From Ignavibacteriota bacterium (GTDB lineage: Bacteria > Bacteroidota > Ignavibacteria > Ignavibacteriales > Melioribacteraceae): 64,000 nucleotides of DNA. Shown one piece after another: positions 45,313 through 54,664 of this stretch. The DNA lies in contig JADJOX010000008.1 of NCBI GenBank assembly GCA_016713565.1, positions 558,001-622,000 of the forward strand, read 5' to 3'. The position numbers and the translations under genes were made by a program. Under the pieces are notes generated by a model. That model was not told the DNA's origin. It searched no databases and worked only from the letters and a program-made list of their open reading frames with translations. Numbering within the stretch: the stretch's first letter is position 1; every line of letters begins with the position of its first letter.

Positions 45313-47709
45313 ATGAAATACGGTTATTTTGATAATCTAAACAGAGAATATGTAATTGAAAGACCGGATGTTCCGGTTTCATGGACAAATTACTTAGGTG
45401 TTAAAGATCTATGCACGGTTATTTCCCACAATGCAGGAGGTTATTCTTTTTATAAATCTACCGAGCATCATAGAGTTACAAGATTTAGACCAAATGGAGT
45501 TCCATTGGATCGCCCGGGACATTATGTTTATATAAGAGACGACGAAACCGGTGAATATTGGTCAATTTCCTGGCAGCCTGTCGGTAAAGATTTTAATAAA
45601 GCAAAATATACTTGCCGTCATGGAATGTCATATTCAAAATTTCAATGCGATTACAATGAAATTGAGGCGGAACAATTATTGTTTATACCTCTTGACGATG
45701 ATGTTGAACTTTGGGATATAAAATTAAAGAACAACAGCAGCAAACCAAGAAAACTAAGTGTTTTTTCTTATTTGGAGTTTTCATTCCATCATATAGAAAT
45801 AGATAATCAAAATTTTCAAATGAGCTTATACGCAAGCGGATCAAATTATAAAGACGATATTATTGAATATGATTTTTTTTACGAACCATGGACATTTCAT
45901 TTCTTTGCTTCAAATTTTAAACCCGATAGTTATGATTGTGTTAGAGATACATTTATTGGAAGTTACCGTTCTGAATCTAACCCAATTGCCGTAGAAAATG
46001 GAAGCTGCTCAAATAGTACGGAATTAGGAGGCAATCATTGCGGTTCAATTCATAAAAAATTGGAATTGGCAAGCGGTGAAGAATCAAGATTAGTTTTTAT
46101 GCTCGGTGTCGGATCAAGAGAAGAAAAAGGCAGATCAATTAAAGACAAATATTCAAATCTTTCGAATGTTGATAATGAATTTATCAGATTAAAAAGATTT
46201 TGGGATGAAAAAACTTCCAAATTTGTTTGCAAAACTCCGAATGAAGGTTTGAATACAATGATAAATATTTGGACACTTTACCAAGCGGAAGTTTGCGTTA
46301 TTTGGTCAAGATTTGCTTCATTTATTGAAACAGGCGGAAGAGTTGGTTTAGGATACCGCGATACTTCACAGGATATTATGGGAGTTGTTCATACCAATCC
46401 GGAAAAAACCAAACAAAGAATTATTGAACTTCTTCAAGGACATACGAGTTATGGTTACGGACTTCATCTCTTTGATCCTGATGTTTTCAAACCAAAAGAA
46501 AATAAATTACCCGGAGTAAAACTTCCGACAGTTGTACCGACAAAAAATCCGGAAGATATTGTTCATGGAATGGAAGACGTTTGCTCGGATGACGCCATTT
46601 GGCTTGTCGCGTCAATTTGTGAATGGATTGTTGAAAACGGCGATTTGGAATTTTTCGATCAAGTTGTTCGTTACGCAAACGGAGGAGAAGGAACAGTTTA
46701 TGAACATTTGACAAAAATTTTGGATTTTTCGGCAAAGTACGTCGGCAGTAACGGAATTTGTCAAGGACTGCGCGCGGATTGGAACGACTGTTTAAATCTA
46801 GGCGGCGGTGAAAGTTCTATGGTTTCTTTCATGCATTTTTGGGCAATAAATATTTTTATTGAATCGGCAATTATATTGAATAAAGAAGATGACATTCAGA
46901 AATATTCGGCAATGGCGGAAAAAGTAAAACAGTCATGCGAAAATGAATTATGGGACGGTGATTGGTACATTAGAGGATTTACAAAATCGGGAAAGAAAAT
47001 TGGATCAAATGAAACAGAAGAAGGAAAAGTATTTTTAAATGCGCAGTCTTGGTCGGTTATGTCAGGTGTTGCCAACGGAGAACGCGCTGAAAAAGCCATG
47101 AATGCAGTTGATAAGTATTTGTATTCAAAATACGGACTCCATTTGCTTTGGCCCGCATATGGAAAACCAAATGATGAAATTGGATATGTAACTAGAGTAT
47201 ATAAAGGAATAAAAGAAAACGCGGCAATTTTTAGTCACCCGAATCCTTGGGCAGTAATTGCCGAATGTAAACTTGGCAACGGAAATCGCGCGATGAAATA
47301 TTATGATTCCATTCTTCCTTATAATCAAAACGATATAATTGAGATAAGACAATCAGAGCCATATTCTTATTGTCAATTCATTATGGGAAAAGATCACACG
47401 GCGCACGGCAGAGCTCGTCATCCGTGGTTAACCGGCACCGCATCTTGGTTTTATACCGCGGCTACAAAATATATTTTGGGTATTCAGCCTACATATAAAG
47501 GATTAAGAATTGATCCATGTATTCCATCGGATTGGAAAGAATTTGAAGTAAAAAGAGAATGGCGCGGTGTTGTTTATAACATTAAAGTTCTAAATCCTAA
47601 TGGATCAGAAAAAGGAGTTAAGGCAATTAAAGTTGATGGAAATGTAATTGACGGATTAGTGCCGATTTATCCAAAAGGTTCAACGGTAAATGTTGAAGTT
47701 TTAATGTAG
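45313..47709 (+). CDS. chbP: GH94 phosphorylase, N,N'-diacetylchitobiose phosphorylase-like
   Basis: A 798-residue cytoplasmic enzyme splitting a beta-1,4 disaccharide with phosphate. It has the GH94 order: N-terminal beta-sandwich (1-270), linker helices, alpha/alpha barrel (from about 310) and a C-terminal beta layer. MKYGYFDNLNREYVIERPDVP, the TVISHNAGGYSFYKS block and ADWNDCLNLGGGESSMV agree closely with what I recall of Vibrio chitobiose phosphorylase (801 residues) and less with cellobiose phosphorylase. The predicted acid catalyst is Asp492 in DWND. Expected products are GlcNAc-1-phosphate and GlcNAc. No signal peptide, so the disaccharide must be imported. Cellobiose phosphorylase remains the alternative. 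Confidence 0.88.
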   Translation: MKYGYFDNLNREYVIERPDVPVSWTNYLGVKDLCTVISHNAGGYSFYKSTEHHRVTRFRPNGVPLDRPGHYVYIRDDETGEYWSISWQPVGKDFNKAKYTCRHGMSYSKFQCDYNEIEAEQLLFIPLDDDVELWDIKLKNNSSKPRKLSVFSYLEFSFHHIEIDNQNFQMSLYASGSNYKDDIIEYDFFYEPWTFHFFASNFKPDSYDCVRDTFIGSYRSESNPIAVENGSCSNSTELGGNHCGSIHKKLELASGEESRLVFMLGVGSREEKGRSIKDKYSNLSNVDNEFIRLKRFWDEKTSKFVCKTPNEGLNTMINIWTLYQAEVCVIWSRFASFIETGGRVGLGYRDTSQDIMGVVHTNPEKTKQRIIELLQGHTSYGYGLHLFDPDVFKPKENKLPGVKLPTVVPTKNPEDIVHGMEDVCSDDAIWLVASICEWIVENGDLEFFDQVVRYANGGEGTVYEHLTKILDFSAKYVGSNGICQGLRADWNDCLNLGGGESSMVSFMHFWAINIFIESAIILNKEDDIQKYSAMAEKVKQSCENELWDGDWYIRGFTKSGKKIGSNETEEGKVFLNAQSWSVMSGVANGERAEKAMNAVDKYLYSKYGLHLLWPAYGKPNDEIGYVTRVYKGIKENAAIFSHPNPWAVIAECKLGNGNRAMKYYDSILPYNQNDIIEIRQSEPYSYCQFIMGKDHTAHGRARHPWLTGTASWFYTAATKYILGIQPTYKGLRIDPCIPSDWKEFEVKREWRGVVYNIKVLNPNGSEKGVKAIKVDGNVIDGLVPIYPKGSTVNVEVLM

Positions 47710-47742
47710 AATTTTTACAGATAATTACGGAATGATAGAATT

Positions 47743-48843
47743 ATGACTAAAATATATTTATTACTTTCAATTGTTATTATTATGACTTTGTCATCTTGCT
47801 CAACAATTACTAAAATTGATTATGAAAATTCGGAAAGGTGGAACAATCTTTCTGAAAATTCAAAATTAGAATGGCGTGCGGTTCATCTTCTACATTACGA
47901 TACGGATAATCAATTAAAAGCTTTATCTAAAAACATTCCCAAACTTTCCGCTATGGGCATCAATAAAATTATTTTTGAAATTGATTACAATTTTAAATTT
48001 AAATCGCATCCGGAACTTCGTCAGTCTGACAGCGTTATTACAATAGAAGGCGCTAAAGAATTTACTAAAATTTGCAAATCATATGGTATTGAGATAATTC
48101 CGCAGTTTCAATGCGTAGGACATCAATCTTGGGCTGAAGAAACTTATAAGCTGTTGGAAGTTTATCCGGAATTCGATTTAACACCTAATGCATTCCCCGG
48201 AAATAAAGGACTTTACTGCAGAGAATGGGATATCGAAAATCCTAAAGTTTACAAAGTTGTTTTTTCTCTTTTGGATGAAATAATTGAAGCGTTTGACGCA
48301 AAGGCTTTACACGTTGGAATGGACGAAATCTTTTTGCTTGGCTCTGAATTTTCACCATCAACCAAAGGAAAGGATCCTGCAAAACTTTATGCTAAAGCCG
48401 TAAATGATATTTATGATTATGTTGTAAGGAAAAAAGGTCTAAAAATGCTGATGTGGGGAGATAGATTAATTGATGCAAATAAAATTAACTATGGTGAATG
48501 GGAATCATCAGTTAACGGTACAAGCGGAGCAATTGATTTAATTCCAAAAGATATAATTATTTGCGATTGGCATTACGAATCTTTCAGTGATTATGTAAAT
48601 TTAAATGCGGACATATATCCTTCGGTACCGATGTTCATTGAAAAAGGTTTTAGTGTTTTACCTACCAGCTGGCGTAAAGTAGATACAATGAAAAATCTAT
48701 TATATTACAGCTTGACGTTGGAAAATCCTAAAATGTTGGGACATTTATTTACAATTTGGTCTTCAGCCAAAGGGGATGAACTTATAAATTATCCGCCGAT
48801 GGTAGAAGGATTGAAAGTCGGTAAACCCTTTTTCTTAAAGTAA
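47743..48843 (+). CDS. GH20-type lipoprotein (compact hexosaminidase catalytic domain)
   Basis: A 366-residue lipoprotein with signal MTKIYLLLSIVIIMTLSSC (lipobox LSSC, Cys19). The barrel resembles GH20: EIIPQFQCVGHQSW in the position of the substrate-binding strand and HVGMDEIFLLG with the Asp194-Glu195 pair that in GH20 supplies the acetamido-positioning Asp and the acid Glu. The GH20b domain usually found before the barrel is absent and the tryptophan-rich end is short. It may remove terminal GlcNAc or GalNAc at the outer membrane or periplasmic face. It lies 33 bp after chbP. Other substrate specificities are possible. Confidence 0.78.
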   Translation: MTKIYLLLSIVIIMTLSSCSTITKIDYENSERWNNLSENSKLEWRAVHLLHYDTDNQLKALSKNIPKLSAMGINKIIFEIDYNFKFKSHPELRQSDSVITIEGAKEFTKICKSYGIEIIPQFQCVGHQSWAEETYKLLEVYPEFDLTPNAFPGNKGLYCREWDIENPKVYKVVFSLLDEIIEAFDAKALHVGMDEIFLLGSEFSPSTKGKDPAKLYAKAVNDIYDYVVRKKGLKMLMWGDRLIDANKINYGEWESSVNGTSGAIDLIPKDIIICDWHYESFSDYVNLNADIYPSVPMFIEKGFSVLPTSWRKVDTMKNLLYYSLTLENPKMLGHLFTIWSSAKGDELINYPPMVEGLKVGKPFFLK

Positions 48844-48881
48844 TACGGTACAAATTCAAGAGTCATTAGAAAGGAAGAAAA

Positions 48882-50900
48882 ATGAAACACAAAATTAAAT
48901 ATTTATTCATCATATTTTTATTTATAAACTCTCTTTTTGCCATAGAACTTGAAGACTTAAATCTAATGCCTTATCCTAAAAGCATTAATCTTTTAGATGG
49001 GAAATTTAGACTTGATGAAAATTTCGATTTGCGAATAACAAAAAACTCGGAACGTTTGAAAAAATATTCAAACAAATTTTTAATGAGATTAGCAAACAGA
49101 ACCGGTTTGTTTTTAAATAATCCTTTTGTTAATGAAATTGATCCCACTTCAGAACCAAACGCCATTATTGAAATTCAGAGAATTGGTACTGTAAAATTAA
49201 ACGAAGATGAATCTTATGAAATTTTAATTAATCACAACAAAGTAAAAATTACATCGAATACTGATATCGGCGCGTTTAGAGCAATTGAAACGTTAAACCA
49301 ATTACTTCAAACGGATGAGAACGGATATTATTTTCCGGCTTGTAAAATTATCGATTCTCCAAGATTTCCATGGCGGGGATTAATGATTGATGTAAGTCGG
49401 CATTTTATGCCCATTGAAGTTTTGTTAAGAAATTTGGACGGAATGGCAGCTGTAAAATTAAATGTTCTTCATTTTCATTTATCAGATGATCAAGGATTTA
49501 GAGTAGAAAGCAAAGTATTTCCTAAGTTAACCGAATTAGGTTCGGACGGTGATTTTTATACACAAGAGCAAGTTAAAGAAATAATTAAATATGCTGATGA
49601 TCTTGGCATTAGAGTTATGCCTGAGATTGATGTGCCGAGTCATACTACCGCAATTCTAACGGCATATCCGGAACTTGGAAGTTTGCCGATAGATTATAAA
49701 ATAGAAAGAAAATGGGGAGTAATGGATCCCACTTTGAATCCCGCGATAAAAGAAACATATGAATTTTTAGATAAATTATTTAAGGAAATGTCAGATCTTT
49801 TTATCGACGAATATTTTCACATAGGCGGAGATGAAAACAATGGAAACCAATGGAACGCGAATCCGGAAATTCAAAAATTTATGAAGCAAAATAATATTTC
49901 TGATAACCACGCGTTGCAAGTTTTTTTCAACAATAAACTTCTTAAAATACTTACGAAGTATGAAAAAAAATTAGTAGGATGGGATGAAATATTTCATCCA
50001 TCCATGCCTACGAATATTGTAATTCAAAGCTGGCGCGGTAAAGAAGCTTTGGTTGAATCGGCAAAAAAAGGATATCAAACATTTCTTTCCAATGATTATT
50101 ATATTGATTTAATGCAGCCGACAGATTTCCATTATTTAAACGATCCGATTCCGGCGCAAGCGGAATTGACAGAAGAACAGAAAAAATTTATTCTCGGCGG
50201 AGAAGCAACCATGTGGGCTGAGATGATAACCGCGGAAACAATCGATTCCCGAATATGGCCAAGAACGGCGGCAATCGCCGAAAGATATTGGTCGCCGTCA
50301 AATATAAATAATGTTGAAAATATGTATAAACGTCTTGAGTATATAAGTTATTTATTGGAAGAACATGATTTGCAGCATATTAAAAATTTTGAAAGAATGC
50401 TAAGACGCTTAACAAATAATAATGAAACAAGCGCATTGCGAACTTTAATTTCAATCATAGAGCCGGTAAAGATCTATCAAAGAAATGATCTCCGCGAACA
50501 AACTCAGCAAACACCGTTAACAAGAGTAATAGACGCCGCAACAGCAGATGCGAAAGCGGCTCGTGAATTTAATCAATCGGTTGATAAATATTTATCTGAT
50601 ACAAAAGATACAAATCTGAAGGACGAGATTGTAACACAGTTAAATTTATGGAAAAATAATCACACGAAATTCCTTGAAACCGCAAAAGAATCACCAATTT
50701 TGCTTGAGATAATTCCAATGTCGGAAAATATTATGGAAATTTCTCAAATTGGATTAGATGCGGTTGAAGTGATAAACGGCGAAAAAAAGTTGGAGGAAAA
50801 ATCAATTTTAGATAAAATTGACTATTACAAAAAACCCGTCGCACAAACTGAACTGATGATTATAAGCGGAATTGAGAAATTAGTCAAAGCCGGATTATAA
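48882..50900 (+). CDS. Beta-N-acetylhexosaminidase (GH20)
   Basis: A 672-residue exported enzyme releasing terminal N-acetylhexosamine by substrate-assisted catalysis. Signal peptide about 1-22 (ending LFA), a GH20b domain (about 28-150), then the barrel with RGLMIDVSRHFMP, HFHLSDDQGFRVES, VMPEIDVPSHT, catalytic FHIGGDE (Asp317-Glu318) and GGEATMWAE. The last 150 residues are helical and of no obvious domain. GAAAGGAAG gives a good ribosome site. Together with chbP and the lipoprotein GH20 it points to chitin, peptidoglycan or glycoprotein GlcNAc as the substrate. A long hairpin follows. Confidence 0.93.
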   Translation: MKHKIKYLFIIFLFINSLFAIELEDLNLMPYPKSINLLDGKFRLDENFDLRITKNSERLKKYSNKFLMRLANRTGLFLNNPFVNEIDPTSEPNAIIEIQRIGTVKLNEDESYEILINHNKVKITSNTDIGAFRAIETLNQLLQTDENGYYFPACKIIDSPRFPWRGLMIDVSRHFMPIEVLLRNLDGMAAVKLNVLHFHLSDDQGFRVESKVFPKLTELGSDGDFYTQEQVKEIIKYADDLGIRVMPEIDVPSHTTAILTAYPELGSLPIDYKIERKWGVMDPTLNPAIKETYEFLDKLFKEMSDLFIDEYFHIGGDENNGNQWNANPEIQKFMKQNNISDNHALQVFFNNKLLKILTKYEKKLVGWDEIFHPSMPTNIVIQSWRGKEALVESAKKGYQTFLSNDYYIDLMQPTDFHYLNDPIPAQAELTEEQKKFILGGEATMWAEMITAETIDSRIWPRTAAIAERYWSPSNINNVENMYKRLEYISYLLEEHDLQHIKNFERMLRRLTNNNETSALRTLISIIEPVKIYQRNDLREQTQQTPLTRVIDAATADAKAAREFNQSVDKYLSDTKDTNLKDEIVTQLNLWKNNHTKFLETAKESPILLEIIPMSENIMEISQIGLDAVEVINGEKKLEEKSILDKIDYYKKPVAQTELMIISGIEKLVKAGL

Positions 50901-50922
50901 TATTTTCTAAAAAACTTCTTTA

Positions 50923-50964
50923 GACTGAATAAATAAATTCTTAATTAAATTTATTTATTCAGTC
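50923..50964. terminator. Perfect 17-bp hairpin after the GH20 gene
   Basis: GACTGAATAAATAAATT (50923-50939) and its exact complement (50948-50964) flank an 8-base loop. It starts 22 bases after the hexosaminidase stop and is the longest perfect hairpin noticed in the window. No T-tract directly follows, so intrinsic termination is likely but not certain; it also lies about 100 bases before the ROK regulator gene. Confidence 0.65.
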
Positions 50965-50996
50965 ATATTATAAAAAATTTAATTTTGAATTGCGTC

Positions 50997-51032
50997 TTGA
51001 CATAAACGGATATTTTAGCTAATTTGAATTAG
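50997..51032 (+). promoter_or_regulatory. Candidate promoter and operator of the ROK regulator gene
   Basis: TTGACA (50997-51002) and TAATTT (51020-51025) are spaced by 17 bases, a sigma-70-like arrangement ending about 40 bases before the ROK start. The palindrome CTAATT-TG-AATTAG (51019-51032) covers the -10 position, a common place for a repressor site. Whether sigma factors of this phylum use such a promoter is uncertain. Confidence 0.4.
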
Positions 51033-51065
51033 TTGGTATGAACAACAAACTAAATATCAAACTTT

Positions 51066-52259
51066 ATGAAAAATGTAATTGGCGGAAATGCAAAATTATT
51101 AAGAAGCATAAACCGTTCAATGATTTTAAATATAATACGAACTCAGCAGCCGATTTCTCGAGTTAAAATTTCTAAAATAACCAAGCTTAATAAAAGTACA
51201 GTTTCGAGCGTTGTTTCCGAATTGCTGGATGAAGAAATTATAGTTGAACAAAAAACATCAGATCCAAATGTTGGTAGAAATCCCTTTGATCTTTTTCTGA
51301 AATTGGGCAAATATTTTATCGGCGCGGTCGCCATTGAAACTTCCATTTTACGATTTGCCGTTACAGATATTGATGGAACCGTTATTGACTCGAGTTTTGT
51401 AGAAATTGATAAAACACAAGGCGAAGACTTACTTAAAATATGTAAACAAAGTTTAAATAAACTTTGTAAAAAAAATAAAATTCTAAAACTAAAGGGAATA
51501 GGATTCAGCATAGCCGGAATTGTGGATGCAAAAAGTCAAATTGTAAATTTTGCTTCCAATTTGGGCTGGATTGAATTTAACATTGGGAAGAGTATAAAAA
51601 AATTATGGCCGGATGTTGAAATTTTAGTTGTTAATAATGACGCAAAAAGCGCTGCTTTAGCTGAGTTATGGTTTGGTTCTTATAAGATAAATCTTTCAAA
51701 TTTTCTTTTTCTTCAAGTTGGAACAGGAATTGGCTCCGGAATAGTTGTTGACAATAAAATTCTGGATGGCGAATTCCATGCCGCCGGAGAAGTAGGACAT
51801 ATGATGCTTTTCGGCGATGGAGAAAAATGTATTTGCGGTAATAATGGATGTTGGGAAAGTTATGCGTCTGATAAATCAACAATAAAAAGATTTTTAGAAT
51901 CGAAAAAAAAAATACCGGATTCAGTTAATTTGAAATTAGACGATATAATTAAACTATCTGAAAATGGAGAAAAAAAATCTGTTGAAACACTTAAACAAAC
52001 GGGTCATTATTTAGGTTTGGGTATTTCAAATATTATAAAGATAATCGATCCTCAGTTGATTATTATCGGCGGTGGAATTATTCAAGCATGGGATATAATA
52101 TTTCCCGAAATAAATAAAGTTGTGAAAAAAATGATGTTTTACGGAAAATCTGAACCGGTTCCGATTTTGCCGACATCTTTAACTCTGCTTCCTAATTTGC
52201 TTGGGGCAGCGGCATTAGTTATTAAAGAAGTTTTTGATGATTATAAAATTACTATTTGA
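51066..52259 (+). CDS. ROK-family transcriptional repressor (NagC/XylR type)
   Basis: A 397-residue DNA-binding sugar sensor. The N-terminal 75 residues form a winged helix (SRVKISKITKLNKSTVSSVVSELL), followed by a ROK sugar-binding domain with GTGIGSGIVVD, EVGHMMLFGDGEKCICGNNGCWES (complete zinc motif CxCGxxGC) and IIGGGII. The kinase-type phosphate motif at the start of the domain is modified (IETSILRFAVTDIDG in place of DxGGT), as expected for repressors. Its position after the hexosaminidase genes and before the exported proteins suggests it controls the locus in response to an amino sugar (inference). The stop is within 36 bases of the next gene. Confidence 0.9.
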   Translation: MKNVIGGNAKLLRSINRSMILNIIRTQQPISRVKISKITKLNKSTVSSVVSELLDEEIIVEQKTSDPNVGRNPFDLFLKLGKYFIGAVAIETSILRFAVTDIDGTVIDSSFVEIDKTQGEDLLKICKQSLNKLCKKNKILKLKGIGFSIAGIVDAKSQIVNFASNLGWIEFNIGKSIKKLWPDVEILVVNNDAKSAALAELWFGSYKINLSNFLFLQVGTGIGSGIVVDNKILDGEFHAAGEVGHMMLFGDGEKCICGNNGCWESYASDKSTIKRFLESKKKIPDSVNLKLDDIIKLSENGEKKSVETLKQTGHYLGLGISNIIKIIDPQLIIIGGGIIQAWDIIFPEINKVVKKMMFYGKSEPVPILPTSLTLLPNLLGAAALVIKEVFDDYKITI

Positions 52260-52294
52260 TAATAAATACTTGTGAATCTATGAGCATTGGAAAA

Positions 52295-54619
52295 ATGAAA
52301 ATTAATTTTATCTATTTTGTGCTTTGGTTAATTTTATCATCAACTTTAAACTTTGCCGGAACAATAGTTATTGCTCATAGAGGCGGAGCTTCAATGGCGC
52401 CTGAAAATACGCGGTCAGCTTGGCAGAAAGCAATTGAAGTTAAAGCCGATTATATTGAGCTTGATATTCAACTTTCAAGCGATGATTCGTTGATGATAAT
52501 GCATGATGATACAATTAACAGGACAACAAACGGCTCAGGTTTGCTTTCAAGTTTTACTTATCATCAATTACGCGAATTTGACGCGGGCTCGTGGTTCGGA
52601 AGTGAATTTGTCGGTGAGAAAATTCCTACTTTTTCCGAAGCATTGAAAACCGCGAAAGAAAGTGAAAATAAAATCGGCATTGTAGCCGAAATAAAAACAT
52701 CAAACAGTAAAGCCGTTTCCAAAGTTGTAAAAATGATTCAAGATTTCGAAATGCAAAGTAAAGTCATAATTTCTAGTTTTAATTTTTACCAATTGACAGA
52801 AGTAAAAAGTCTTGATTCAACTATTCAAGTCCAGCTTTTTGCTACAGCATCGACTTCATATTTAGATCAAATTGATGCGATCGGCGGTGAATGGATCGGA
52901 AGTGACGGAACACCAACCTCATTTATTCTTAACTATGCGCACGAAAAAAATATCAGCTTCAACAGTTGGACCATAAACTCATCAGATGTTATGAAAAGCC
53001 TAATAGGTTTAGGCGTCGATGCCATCACTACTGATTTTCCCAAAACATTAATTGCAATTGGTGATACAACTCCGCCATCAGACGTAGTATTAAATAATGC
53101 AGAAGTTATTGAAACATCGATTAAATTTTCATGGCAGCCGGCAACGGATGAACAAAGCGGAATTATGGGATATAAAATTTTTAGAAGCGAAACTTCAGAT
53201 TCGGAAAAATATTTAACGCAGGTTGATACAATTTCTAATTTTGAAGATCAAACTTTAATTGAAAATAAAACTTTTTATTACAAAATAAAAGCAGTGAATA
53301 ATGCCGGAATTGAAAGTCAAAATTTTAGCAATGAAATTTATGCAAAGACGGATTTTGATATAACTAAACCGCGATTGCTTTATTGTACTTCAAACATAGA
53401 TACTTCAAAAATCTATTTGGAATTTAGCGAGCCTATAAAAAAAGAATCAGCTGAGAACGCATCAAATTTTTCAATAAATAATATTGAAGTACTTGGAGCT
53501 GAATTAAGCAAAGATTTAAAAACTATAATTCTTAATACACAAGGATTGACAGATTCATTATACGAATTGAATATTAATAATATTTCCGATAATGCTTCAA
53601 ATCCAAACACAATTGTTAATTTGATAACCACTTTACGCAATGAAACAAAAACAAAAAATTTAGTTGCTGCATATACATTGGATTCGTTTGAACCAAATGA
53701 TAATGATTCAATTATTTTTGATAATTCCGGTAATGAAAATAATGGAAACGTAAAAAATGGTGTTAAAATTTCAAACGGAATTTTAGGAAATGGATTGGAA
53801 TTTGATGGTGTAGATGATTTTGTTCAGTTTTCAGCCTCACCTACATTTGATATTAATGGTTCAGAAGTAACAATTTCAGTTTGGACAAAATTGGAGTATT
53901 TACCAAATGAAATGACCGCTAATTTTGGCCCGTTGTTCGACTCGGAATCTGACCAATACGTTTTGTATGAAGATAAAAATAATAACGAACTTAGGTTTAA
54001 AGTCAGCACTTCGGTTTCAGCTGAAAGACCCGGAATACCAGGCTCGGCGTTAACAAAAAATGAATGGATAAATGTTACAGGCGTTTATAACGGTTCGAAC
54101 GCCAAAATATATTTAAATGGAATTCTGAAGGATACGCACAATTTAACGGGCATGTTAAAAACCGGACAAACGGCAATGCTTGGTAAAAGCGGAACGACCG
54201 GAACCCCTTCTTATTTCAAAGGAAAAATTGACCAGGTTCAAATATTCAGCAAAGCTTTAACCGATATTGAAATTTTAAATTTGTTTGAAAATATTAAACG
54301 AGAAGCTTTTTATATTCCGCTTGGTGTTTCTGAAAACCATTCTAAACCTAATAATTTTTATTTACGGCAAAATTATCCAAACCCTTTTAATTCATTTACA
54401 ACAATCTCATATTTTCTTCCATCTAAAAGTAATGTTCAATTAAAAATTTATGACGTTTTAGGCCGTTCATCAATTATTTTGGTTAATAAAATTGAACTTG
54501 AAGGAAATCATAGCATTCATTTTAACAGTGATGAATATTTATTAAGCAGCGGTGTTTATTTCATTCAACTGAAATGTGATAATTATTTGCAAACTATAAA
54601 AATGGTTTTATTACAATAA
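52295..54619 (+). CDS. T9SS-exported glycerophosphodiester phosphodiesterase fused to FN3, Ig-like and LamG domains
   Basis: A 774-residue modular exoprotein. Signal peptide 1-22 (MKINFIYFVLWLILSSTLNFAG); GDPD catalytic domain about 23-255 with AHRGGASMAPENT, ELDIQLS and MIMHDDTINRTTNGSG, carrying the metal and acid-base residues. Then a fibronectin type III domain (about 260-355), an SbsA-type Ig-like domain (about 355-455), a LamG/concanavalin domain (about 460-670, with FDGVDDFV and KGKIDQVQIFSKAL) and a T9SS type A sorting domain with QNYPNPFNS near 690. An ATG in frame at 52256 inside the ROK end is less likely since it disrupts the signal peptide. Substrate could be teichoic-like or glycerophospho-decorated polymers or released lipid head groups. 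Confidence 0.85.
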   Translation: MKINFIYFVLWLILSSTLNFAGTIVIAHRGGASMAPENTRSAWQKAIEVKADYIELDIQLSSDDSLMIMHDDTINRTTNGSGLLSSFTYHQLREFDAGSWFGSEFVGEKIPTFSEALKTAKESENKIGIVAEIKTSNSKAVSKVVKMIQDFEMQSKVIISSFNFYQLTEVKSLDSTIQVQLFATASTSYLDQIDAIGGEWIGSDGTPTSFILNYAHEKNISFNSWTINSSDVMKSLIGLGVDAITTDFPKTLIAIGDTTPPSDVVLNNAEVIETSIKFSWQPATDEQSGIMGYKIFRSETSDSEKYLTQVDTISNFEDQTLIENKTFYYKIKAVNNAGIESQNFSNEIYAKTDFDITKPRLLYCTSNIDTSKIYLEFSEPIKKESAENASNFSINNIEVLGAELSKDLKTIILNTQGLTDSLYELNINNISDNASNPNTIVNLITTLRNETKTKNLVAAYTLDSFEPNDNDSIIFDNSGNENNGNVKNGVKISNGILGNGLEFDGVDDFVQFSASPTFDINGSEVTISVWTKLEYLPNEMTANFGPLFDSESDQYVLYEDKNNNELRFKVSTSVSAERPGIPGSALTKNEWINVTGVYNGSNAKIYLNGILKDTHNLTGMLKTGQTAMLGKSGTTGTPSYFKGKIDQVQIFSKALTDIEILNLFENIKREAFYIPLGVSENHSKPNNFYLRQNYPNPFNSFTTISYFLPSKSNVQLKIYDVLGRSSIILVNKIELEGNHSIHFNSDEYLLSSGVYFIQLKCDNYLQTIKMVLLQ

Positions 54620-54664
54620 TAGAAAAAAATATTCGATTAAATTTTAACTTAAATCACTAAATAA

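Noticed and set aside
45313..47709. Cellobiose phosphorylase as the first choice for the GH94 gene
   Set aside because: The N-terminal blocks and the surrounding GH20 genes fit chitobiose phosphorylase better; cellobiose is kept as the alternative.
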